DNA of 64,000 bases from Echinococcus granulosus (Eukaryota; Platyhelminthes; Cestoda; Cyclophyllidea; Taeniidae). The first letter of the stretch is position 1. Every line of letters starts with the position of its first letter. Where the stretch lies: positions 252,204-316,203 of the forward strand of contig NW_020170410.1 in assembly GCF_000524195.1 (NCBI RefSeq), given 5' to 3'. Position numbers and translations under genes: made by a program. Of this stretch, positions 23,101-35,100 are shown one piece after another. The notes beneath the pieces were generated by a model. The model saw only the letters and a list, made by a program, of their open reading frames with translations, made no database searches and was not told where the DNA came from.

Positions 23101-26100
23101 TACGTTCCGTAGAAATTTTAAATGATTTTTGAAGTTTTCATGGGAGTACTTTTTCCCCAGTCATGGTAACCAAAAAATGCTGTCTTTATGCAAATCTCAT
23201 ACGGAGGGTGAATTTCTGTTCCACAAAGTCTCCTCATGCACAAAAAAAATTTGAAATTAAATGTTGCTCATGAAGTGCGTAGCCATGCTTCGCCTGCAGA
23301 AGATGTGTCGAGTTACCTCAGCAATCAACCTCCTTCAATTTGCTAATGGGTAAAGTGGTACTGTACTTTCATAAATTATTCCAAGACTCACCAACTGAAA
23401 CATACAATTGTGAATGTATTAACAAAGACACCACTTTGCTTCACTACCTCGTGGCCTTCATTCGTGCCACTCATTTTGGTTGCCAAGTCAAGGACCTGTT
23501 ATGCCGATGATTGGATTGGGTGTAGATAACTAGAGATTTTCATAATGAAGTTGTTCTAAAACAATAATATTTTGCTGTAAAAAACAGGCAAAGGAAACCT
23601 AAGTCTGAATTAATGATGGCTATAAAGGGAGAGATGTAAGGCTTGTTTGAATTTGCAAGCCCTACCTGTTTATAAGTACAAACAAAACTGCTTAATGGTC
23701 AATCACTTCTACGTTTGTTGCCATAACAATGCTTACTGATAGTATTGCAAATAAATCATTCAATGTCGGTCAAGTTTCCCTCACCGTAGCAGCACAACTT
23801 GGTCCTCCCAGTCTAAGCACGCTCAGCACTTGCTCGAGGAAGCACTGAAACGTGACCTGTGACCTCCCTACTTTGTAGTTGATCTTCAGCGGTCTCTGCC
23901 ACGTCAAAAATCCCGTCTACAATCAACTGGATTTGGACTTAAGCGAATGCAAACTGGATGCCAAGGTGGCCGAACTAATTGCACAATACATACCGAAAGT
24001 AGCGCACCTTACGAAAATCTCCCTTACCGAAAATGGTGATTCTCTTCAGTTATACATGATTGTTGATTCCCTCTCTCAGTACAGAAGATCAGCGAAGTTT
24101 GTGCGTCACTTTTCATTTCAAAGTTTACCTCAAAAGTGATAGAAGAAGCTTAGAGACCTGCATTAAAGTAGTATCACTATCGCTTTGTCTAACATCAACT
24201 GCGTTACTATTTTTCATGTATTAACTATCAAACTGAAAAAAAAGTTTATTTTTCCTAGCTAAGTCATATATCTTGTGCTTGCTTTGCCTAAGCTTGCAAT
24301 TTCAATTTCGTGATGCTAGTGATTTGTTAGCGGTAAATTGGGGAAACGCTTACGAGTACTTCAGGCACCCCAACGCTTGCCTTTGGTGTTCATTTTTATT
24401 TAACACAATTTGGAGAAAGAAAAGTACTCAAGTTACGAATACACACCGCTTTTGTGCCCATTCTCTCTGCATATTTGCATCTATCACATGCACCAGAGTT
24501 GAAGCCTGTGTGCTGGTGCCAAGCTAGACACATCTAAGCGAAGAGGCGAGCTGTCGGTGTGCTGTATTTTGATTAATTGAATCGAGTGCAGCAAAATGAA
24601 ATGCCCTTGAGTGCCTGCCTTTCTGTGCTCAGTATAATGCTGCAATAGGCTTTGTGTTTCTTCCACCTCTGCCCTGATACCCTTGAAATGCGTTGACGAA
24701 GTGGATGAGGACATGCTTTAAAGGGTGGGGGTAAATACAGGGATACAAATATCATGATTAAGCGTGTTTAGGGAATATCTACTCCTCGGGGCTTGACAAC
24801 AGCCGTTCCATCAGAAGGATCGTATTGACATTCAAGCAACCATGTATTGCAGTACTTCAATTTTTACCAGCTCTTCTTGAGGCTTTGCCAATCTAACTGA
24901 TTGATGACGGGTGTTTTTTATGCACAAAGAATTCCGCATGGGTGTTTTGAGCTAAGTCTACTTGCTCATTATTTTTTTCTTTCTTCTAGCCTTCAAGGAT
25001 AAAGTTGTTGATATCATCCAATGCCTGCCTAAATGTCCACGTCTTCAGCATGTCACTTTGGGCAATAAAGGGAAGCCTAAGTACGCTTGACCCTGTTGTT
25101 TGATTACACCTATCCGGCATGTGTAGAATCTGTACCACATTCATCTATAGTAATTCTTTGCTAAGCAAATGAGACAAGGGTACATCAACTGAGGGTTAAA
25201 CAAAAATTGGATAGCTTTCATAGCCGTCCAACTCCTCGCAAGCTATATTCAAAAAGGATTGCGTCCATCCCTATCCTATTAGGCAGCTCCAATTGCCTTG
25301 ACTCACTAAAACTGATCGCCGAGTTAGTTTTTAACTATGGACTGGCAGTGCTACGGCTTAAATGTCACTTGTGCAACCCAGAGGAAGGTCGCACAAGCGA
25401 TGACAACACCATTGATGTGGTCCTCTAGGTAGTAAATGTGCATTAGTAGTTTAATGCTATCAAGGATAGTGTTATGATGTAAGGACCATAATTTAATTGA
25501 ATGAGGCCGCATTTCATTGAAACACCGAAGAGATGTCGGCAATTGGATATTTGTTACAAGCAAATGAGTCTTAACTTATCTATTTCAAGCATTTAATCTC
25601 CATAGCTTTACTAATTTTATACTAGTATACTCTTTTCATTTCACTTTTCTAGCGGATCGGGTTTCTTAAAGAAACTGACAGAGGCACTTTCGCTTTCTGA
25701 ATGTGTGAGTTTGACGGATTTTATCGCTTTAGGCTAAATTAGTCAAAGTAGGTTGGAGAAACCGTCCTTAAATCTGTTCTCTGTGATCTTTTACTGGCAA
25801 CTAATATACGCACTACCGGCGTTAAAGATAAATCTTAATGCTTCCGAAATGGCTTTCATTACTTTATAACCCTGTTACATTTTCATGACTTCTGTAGAGC
25901 TGATTTTAAATAGGCCCATCTAACAAGCAAAAATGAAGAAGCGGAGCATCCTCCGCAATGGTGCCGTCTCTTCAATTATGCTGGTTCAAGTCAAGTCAAT
26001 TATTCTTTCACATAAGTGACATTTGCAATGAGTGCTAGAAGATAGGGTCTAATTCGAGCCTAAAAATATCCAGGACCACTTGCAAGGCTCACTTGCACGC

Positions 26101-29100
26101 ATCCACACCCCAATCCTCGAGAGCAATGCATTAAGCATTCTCACTCACATTGCACACTTCAGAGAGATGACGAAAACGATTAAAAGTTCTCGAGCACACT
26201 GTCAGCTTCTAGGCAACTTACTTGTCTTCTCTTTGGCAAGGGAAGAGTTGTAAAGTCCTACGACAACCACTTCTCGTCTTACAATTATGTTTGAAGCATG
26301 GTGGTGGAGGGGGGTGTCTCTCACCTCGAAATCGAAGGAATTTTGAGGTTGTAAATACAAGGCTATCTAACCAGTGATTTGGTCTGGCAGCATTTCTTCG
26401 TCAATTTTATTTTATGCCTAAAAGGCACATCAAGTTGGATAATTGTACTCCTGCATTCCACTCAAATGTTGGAAACTTTGTAGAATCATCTAACATTCCT
26501 GTAAAGACGATATACTGTGGTCTGTGGCATCTGATATACTCCTACTCTTTCGTCTTGACCCTACCTTTATAATGGGCTACTAATTTTACTGCATCCTTCT
26601 TCCAATTACGTGATAGACTGAAGTGATCCCCGTAGTAGCATATACACCTGCTACAAGAGCTACCACGTAGAAACTATGATGAACGAAAGACTTGTTGACG
26701 TTGTCAGTCGCAAAATAAGTATTTTTGGCTTTCTTTATAACTCCACCTCTAGAAAGTGGCTAAAATAACCTTGCACCCACTGGGGAGTAACGAGGAGATG
26801 TGCGAGTTCCTGAAATCTCTCGCAAATCTTGGCAAGAAATTGGCCTACCTTGATATCTCGGAGTATACACTTAAAGACGAGGACTCGAGGTGCATCTTGG
26901 AGCTGATCCAATACCACGACCCTAAGACTCCCCTCACTCTCACATTCAACGCCTCCTTTTTCAGCGATGATGTGAGTAACCCTTCGTGCTATTATTCAAA
27001 AATAAAGCTAACCTCATGGCACAATAGCAGGGATTTCTCACAAATAAATTGAGATTCAATTTCTCAAGAATACCCTCTTACTTCCTCGCTTTCACCTTTT
27101 GTTTACCTTTTTAAGTAATGGTACTCATTTTTAGTTTATCACGTTCTTACCTTCTACCTTTCATGTCACGAGTCAAGCTGCCACTGGATGCCGTTTCATT
27201 GTGCTTTATGTCCGTGTTGCAAACAATGATGTCAATATCTTCTTGTACACTTCAACGATGTCGGCTACATCTTGCTCGAAATAGCAGCTTTTATAAATAT
27301 TTCATGATGTTTTCATACTCACCTCGAGAGATTGCAGCTACAACTAATGTATTCCATAGTGCCGTGAGACTTCTCGGAAGACGAAAGAAGATGCAATACT
27401 TGGGCGGAATATGCATTGTCGACGTAGGGAAGGGTTGGAGACTACTTTTATGGTCAAGCGACCATGCTGTCTGGCAGTGGTACAATTGCATATCCTTAAG
27501 TGTCATCAAAAACAAAAAAAGAGTTAAGCGAATAATCAAAGTAGTTCATTTCCCCCCTCTCCTTTCGAGCGTCGTCCTCGGCGCTCCACTTGGTCGACGT
27601 CCAGTGTTGGCCATCACAACGCAGTCGGTGGTGTAAGAAAACAGCCACGAAGCAGCTGTGCCAGTCATCGAATTTACATGCAACTGAGAAGATATCTGAC
27701 CGCAACGTCACTGATCGCTCTTAGAAATTTCACTGGATTTGAAGTTTCATCCTGTTTAGGAATTGTAATGGGGGAAGGAGGAATGTGCTGTCCATCTCAT
27801 ATATCCACTGCTGGTCGTAAGAACACTGATCTAAATGCAAAGTTATTTAATGAAGGCCAGCGTTTAAAATAGCTCTGTGGAAATAAGACTGCATCTGTTT
27901 CTTCTTGCCACTTTGTTCTCACTTCAGCATTGCCCAGCCACGTATCTACTTGGATCCCACCCAGCTTGCTCACTTAATTGACATCTTTAAACAGGTACCG
28001 TATACAGCTCTGCAACGAACTTTTTCAGATGGTTCAAGGGTAGCATTAGGCGTCGTCATGAATCCCCTACCCGCAGCATATGCCCTTCTTCTATTACGTT
28101 AATGTTTGGCATTTAGGTTTGCTCTCCGCTGCCACCGATGTAGCGCCCCGAGATTTGCCTCAAGAAGAAAGAAGGTAGAATATGCATTGTCGACGTAGAG
28201 AAGAGTTGAGTGCTACTGGTATAGCCTAGGGGCCATTGCCCCCCAGCGGAAGTACGAGCGCTCCGCCATTAGTCATTGTCCGCCCACGTGACCTCCTCTT
28301 AGCCTTGTGCATTTGGAGGACGATGAACGCAATTTAACACTAAATAGACCAGACTTTTACGTGACCCCCTCTTTTGGCAATCAGAGTAAATGAACGTAAT
28401 TCTTTCTGCCCATATTTTTGTGTCGAGTATTCCGCCTAATTTGTTTTAAATCTCTCTTTATTATAAAACTCCAAAATCAGTCCACGTCTGCATTACCTTT
28501 CAATCCTGCATAAAACTTCAACAATCATATTCTCCGTTGCATTACAGAAAGTTAAAAAAGGAGAAAAACTTTGTGATTTATTATTTTTTTCCAGCAAATC
28601 TTTTTCTTTTTAAATGAAAAATCATGTTCTTCACCGTAGACCTGGACAGCTCTAGGGGGCTTGGCAAAGCGCAAGCGGTTCTTGATTAATCAATGTAACA
28701 AGCCTGTCATCGTTCTACAGCAGGTACAAAATACTGTTTTCAGTTAGAAGCATTTCATTTTTCAAAATTTATCAAATTTATGAATAGGCAACTAGAAAAA
28801 GATCATCAGGAATGGGTCTTTTGAGAGTTTAATTAAATCTCTGCTTGGTCTATAGGGCATCCTGTCGTTCTACACACTTCATGCAAAATTCACTAATGAA
28901 TTTCTCTATTTTTCAGTCGGATGTCGATGTAAAAGGCCTTCTGGAGCTAGACAAATTCAGCGATGCTATCATAACACCATCACCAGAACTGTGCGATGCC
29001 GACCTTGTAAGCCTGGCTCTATCGTCTTGGATGTGTTCAAAGCCTACTTAGCAGTGTGCTTTAATGTCTCTTTTAACTAGGAAAATGAATCATTTATGCT

Positions 29101-32100
29101 ACCACCTTTTCCTGCACATAATGGACTAGGCCGAGCTTTTAAAGTTTTTCATATCATTGTACATCTTCTGGACAGACCTCTTTTCTCTATCAGCGAGCTG
29201 CGTCATAGGGTTTCTACTTCTGTGTTCAAATAGTTCACCTACTTGTAGGAACTAACGCACTTAGCTATTGAACTCCAACGAAAAATGCCTACGAGCAATG
29301 TGGAGCAACTGGAACCCCATTACCCCAAGATTCATCAGGCCAAAATAGCCCTTCAAGAGTGCTCCAAACTACCTTCGATGCACGTCGACCTCTTGGATGC
29401 TGCTCTGGATCCCGAGGCGTGTAATCATGCGGTTGAACAGGTGATGGGGGATATCAGAGCTGTACTTAAGGTATCCTTTCCCCAGGCAGATCCTTTTTAT
29501 TTTTTTTTCTGTGAATAATTGTTTAATCAGTTCACGCAATCATACTTTATCACTTGAACCGAAGGACTAAAAATAGAGACAGAAGTTGCAATACTTCATA
29601 TTACGGTAGTCGTATCCTCTATTAACTTCTTTTTACCCTTTTAGAAGTCCCTGCAAGCCTTCCATGAAAAAAGTTGTCAGCGTCTGAAGGATGTCGTGAA
29701 CAACAAATCCCTGCAGTCGTTTGCATCAGTCGCGAAATTCTCTCCTGCACAAATCACAGAGAACTCTCTGGAACCCATATCTTGGTTGCTCAATCAACAA
29801 GTTGAAAATTCCGTTCGATCAATGGTAGTAAATTATTAAAAATTCACTGTTGTGACGTTTTCTCCCATCCTCTACTACGATTTCCTTCTAGTTTTTGGAT
29901 GCGAATGTAAAAATTGCAGAACAGATGCTGTGCAAAGTGACGACTGGCCTGAAGGATGACATTGAAAAGTGTCTCGATGGTTTTCCCGAACGAGTTGATT
30001 TGAAACCCTTAAGATCAGTTGATACTAGAAATCAAGAATACGTAAGTGTTTCCATTACTTGAAGTCAGATGCATGACACACACTTTATTTCGAAGTAGGC
30101 AAAATCGGACTTGTAGGACAGAATGCGTCTGACCTCTCAATGGCTATAATCTTGCTACCTTGAAGAATGAGTAGCTTGGAATGTGGGCTTGCAGAAGAGG
30201 ATGAAATCAGGCTATGTACCTACTTTTTCCTCAACATCTATCACCGTGATCTTAGCGCAGACCTCTCGCATGACGGGGTCGTTTTTAAGGGTGGGACTTT
30301 TCAAGGCATTCCACTGACTTACCATGCCGGTTTACAGCTAAAATGCCTACACCCTAGCCAGCCAAAATAATGCTGCTATAATTCGTAAGACAGTCAGTAT
30401 GTACCACGTTTCAGTGGGAGGTATTCTCACATTTACGTCATGGACACATTAGAGGCTAGGGACACCTGAAGAGCTACAGAGGTGTTAAAAAATTCAGCTG
30501 TACGTTGGAAAAGGTTGCACATTTTCGATTCAACAAAATCGTAAAACAAAGGGGCCGGTAAATGGCAGGCCCACCCTATCTACTGACGCATGCAAAGCAT
30601 TGCGATTGACAAATTTTCCCTTCTTAGTCGGTTTGAGAAATGAAATTGCTTTTTTGGGCGAATAGCGCTCTGGTAAGATGGATGCTTGAAAGGAATTCGT
30701 GTCCATAGTGAATAAAAAACGCTTTTATTTCATTCTGCTCCTTTTTCAGATAAATTGTCCCGTGAGGTCTCATACCGTGGCAGTAACTGGTTAGTAATTG
30801 AATAGTGCATAGTAAATAAATATTCTATTCCGTTTTGACAGAAAAAACGTCGTCCCAACTTAGGAATGGTGTGATTCGCCATCATTGTCCGTAACTAATT
30901 CACCATGAGGCATGCATGACGGAGGGTTCCTACTAAACACCCACGCCTAAGGGCATTAAGTGTACTGAATGAACTGAAATAAAATAATTTCTAAATTTTA
31001 CCTTTCCCTTTGCTTATTTTAGATGAATGTAATGCAGAAAATGGTAATTTCGTTTCATACATATGTATAGTAACATACATATTTGCGTTTCATCCTCAAT
31101 CACTTTCTGATACCCTATTGCCTTCCTTTTCAATCGTCCCCACCTCCGACAGCTCTATACTTGAATCCCAAGGCTTTTAAGAGTGAGTGGCTTGTGAACA
31201 CTCTATATTATTGCTAATAGCAATACTACCATATCATGTTAAGCTAGTTTTAAATCAACCTATTCTAGAAGGAGATAGTGAAAGGGATTTTTTATACTAA
31301 CTGAAGGGAATACGTGCTTTTAACTCTCGTACAATTATTGGTATATTGATGAGCTTCGATAAATGCTTCCCTGAAGAAGTTATTAGGAGAGCGTTTCGGG
31401 GAGACAAGGCGATGTATTCATGAGTGATGTTAATTTGGATGAAGGTATGAATTCAGTACCACCACAAAGCAAGAAAGGATTCTATTCAACGTCATGGGCG
31501 CCCATAAAAGGTTAGTTCGTGCAAATGGACTGCGTTCAACGACATACGCTTGCATCGCCTGTGAGCAATTGGAAACGGGTTGCTCGAGGCGGACGGATCT
31601 ATGAGCCTTCCCCGTTTTTTAACCGTTAAACCAATTGCCTGCTTTCCAATTCAGCGCTAGCTTTTCGCTGATTTTTTCGATAATGATCGCTTTTGTTGCA
31701 TCTGAGCAAATAGGAATGGGACGATGAGAAGTAACGCCCCATGAGCCTTCTTCCGCTGATGCTTTTAATCACGTCCATTCCGTCAAACTTCGCGCTCACT
31801 CTTCCCCGTTCCGTCCCCACTCTGTTGCACTTCATTCAGTAGCACTTCATTGACTTTGTTGTGCTAAAACTGCCTCATAGTTTTAGATAGTGTCCTATCT
31901 GCATTTGTGATTGGGTAGTGCAGATTGTTATACTTGAGGTTATTCATTAGTACTTCGGGTCTTCAATATGTAGCCTGTGCACGACCTAAATTCGATGTGT
32001 CGTCTCAGAAGAGATGCGAGGAGATAGATTATTAAAATAGGTGGATTCTCGTAATTTAAAATGCAAACTTTTGTGGAGTGAGTGCAAAACACCCGACGAA

Positions 32101-35100
32101 GAAATGAGGCACCGGTATGCTTAATGCGGCTATTCATCGGATGTATCTTGCCACTTGTGGTGTGTGAATCACATTGAGGAATCGTGGACTGTCGTTTATG
32201 TTTCACCTACTTCACATGCTGATTCCGCAGGTACTTAAACATTTCCATCACATCGCATTTTCATAACCCGTGAAGGAGTGAAGCCTGAAAATTAACAGAA
32301 CTACTTTTTTTCACGGGGGATGTGATGTAATGCTTTACATTTTAGATCTACCCTTGGATGTGCCTTCTGGATCGCCTGTTAATAAATCAAAACCAGCTGA
32401 TGGTAAGTTCGTCTGCTCTGATCCTACTCTGCTTCTATTTCGTTGTCCAGATTTGTGAAGGCTAGTGGAGGAGGAGCAGTAATTTGTTATTGTAGCGTGT
32501 CATATATCTACTTCCGTATGATAAGTCGACCACCCTTTCATCGTAGCATAGGCATAGGAGTGACGCTGAGGTGAAGGTATAAGCGAAACTCGTGTGGTGC
32601 GTCGTCTTCAGAATCGAGACTTCGCTTCGGAGGTGTTGCGAGGCGATAGAGTATTGGAATAGGTTGGCTCTCGTAATTTAAAATGCAAGCTTTTGTGGTG
32701 TGAGTGCAAAACACCCGACGAAGAAATGAGGCAACTGCATGATTAATGCGGCTATTCATCTGTTGTATCTTGACACTTGCGGTGTGTAAATCACACTGAG
32801 GAATCGTGGACTGTCGTCTAAACAAGTCGTTTGTGTTTCACCGACTTTAGATGCTGATTCAGCAGGTACTTAGACATTTTCGCCTCAACGCATTTTATAT
32901 GCCATGGAGGAGTGAAGCTTGAAACGAAACAGAACCACCTTTAGTCGCAGGGGATATGGTGTAATTCTTTGCATTTTAGATCTACCCATGAATGCGACTT
33001 CTGGATCGCCCGCTAATAAATTAAACCCAGTTGATGGTAAGTTGGTCTGTTCTGGTTCTACTCTGCTCTCTACTTCGTTGTCCGAAATGGTGAAGGCTAG
33101 TGGAGGAGGAGCAGCAAATTGTTGTTTCAGCGTGTCATATGTCAACTTCCGCATGACAAGTTGACCACCCTTTCATCGTAGCGTAAGCATAGAATTGACA
33201 CTGAGGTGAAAGTATAAGCGAAACTCGTGTGTTAATTTCTTTGAAGAAGAAAGGTTGTCTGTTATCCAACTTTGTGGAAAAGCATGAGCAGTGAGCATAA
33301 CTTTCTCCTTTCTCGACTTGTGGTTTTAGTGTAATGCATGACATGATGATGCTTTACAGAGTATTATCTTTACTCCAGATCAGTCGTCGAGTGGATTTCT
33401 AGCGCCACTTTCTCATGCTCGTCCTGTACGTAAAAAAAATCACATGGCCACTACGATCATTCACACATCGGCTTCCGAGGTTGTACATGGACCCGTTGAC
33501 ACTGCCGATCTTTTCCCAACTTCAAATTTATCCCCAAAGGAGGGTGAGAACCAATCAGCAGAGTGAGTTCCTTCGTTATGCTTATTAAAAGTTGGCTATT
33601 ACTCCCAAAAAGTTTTATTCCGTTGATTAAGTGTTGATTTACCAGAGTGACGTAACTGTTTGAAATCACAATCATGCAGGGCTTTTCTGTCACAGTAAGA
33701 TAACTTGTAATTTCACCGGACGTGTTCACCGTGTCCACCCGTCAGATCCTCCTCCTGTCTAGTTTTCATTGGAGCACTGAATCGAAACACGTCCAAGCCA
33801 GATAGAAACTTCGGACTTTACGGGTGTGCCTCAAATTCATGCTACTGACCGGATCTATGTATGCAATAGTAAATAGTTACTGTGGTCCAGTGTTACTGAT
33901 CCAGTCCAGACACACTTGATCTAGATGCTAAGCAACGGTGTTAGCGTTGAATTTCATTCTTGTTCCATTACTAACCATAGCACAAAACGTGAGATGAGGT
34001 TTGCTGTCGAAGTGTGATATGGTCCTAAAAGACCTTTTGTTTCGAAGCTCTACAGTTGTTTTCATTCTTCTACACCTTTGCAGAGGGTTTAGCTAATGAA
34101 ATTGGAATTATCGACAAGCTGACGATGAATTCGTTGAGCTTATTTGGTCTATTTTTTCTCTTTACAGTAGCCCACCCGAGGGTGATGTTGGACCGCCATT
34201 GCCGACGAAGATGTTTTCACAATCTCCTTCAGTAAAACCTGGGGTTTCAGACAAAAAGGATGGCGTTACCATGAGACACAATAAGCAAAAGGAAGCCACA
34301 TTGCAGAAAGCACCCAAACCTGCTATAAAATGTAGGTTTTTATTGGATTTATCGCTTTTACTTTCATTTCTTTATCTCCATAACTCTGAGGATGCAACTT
34401 TTTGGTTTTCCCTAAAGGTGTCATGGTGCTTACTAGTCGGGATGTAGCTTCAACAAAACAGAATAACGGAATCGGGAAAATAATAGTAGCACTGATATGG
34501 TTAACGAATCATGCTACTACCACGATAGTTGAATAATGAGAAATGGGAAGGTTCTAAACAATATAATATATAACGAAAAGGTGTGGTGTCCTCTGTTTAT
34601 GCTGACCTGAAAGGTGAAGGAAAATTCCCAGTTCTAAAGTATTTTTGGATGATTACTGGACTTTTAACACCAAATTCTCCAATAATAACATTCTCCATTG
34701 CAAAGTGGTGGCTTAATACTGCATTCTTCTTGACGAAATTTGAACCAGTTAAGGAATGTTGTCAGACCAAATCACTGGTTAGATAGCCTTGTATTTACAA
34801 CCTCAAAATTCCTTCGATTTCGAGGTGAGAGACACCCCCCTCCACCACCATGCTTCAAACATAATTGTAAGACGAGAAGTGGTTGTCGTAGGACTTTACA
34901 ACTCTTCCCTTGCCAAAGAGAAGACAAGTAAGTTGCCTAGAAGCTGACAGTGTGCTCGAGAACTTTTAATCGTTTTCGTCATCTCTCTGAAGTGTGCAAT
35001 GTGAGTGAGAATGCTTAATGCATTGCTCTCGAGGATTGGGGTGTGGATGCGTGCAAGTGAGCCTTGCAAGTGGTCCTGGATATTTTTAGGCTCGAATTAG

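Noticed and set aside
27118..27636. A 172-codon plus-strand open frame in CARMIL intron 13
   Set aside because: It runs from intron sequence into the 5' part of the LTR element and shows no domain or CARMIL similarity.
27928..27993. A CARMIL exon between exons 13 and 14
   Set aside because: It lies inside an LTR element whose relative at 54964 shares the same sequence around the acceptor, and its 5' phase does not fit exon 13. Exons 13 and 14 already join in phase 0.
30841..30867. A small basic exon (KKRRPNLG) that could complete a capping-protein motif
   Set aside because: It requires an alternative donor in the preceding exon and a weak GTGTGA donor of its own, and it breaks the phase 1 chain of the following micro-exons.
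31940..32825. Two similar minus-strand open frames of about 90 codons, suggesting a duplicated gene
   Set aside because: Their similarity comes from the tandem duplication that carries the + strand CARMIL exon. They have no recognisable protein content.
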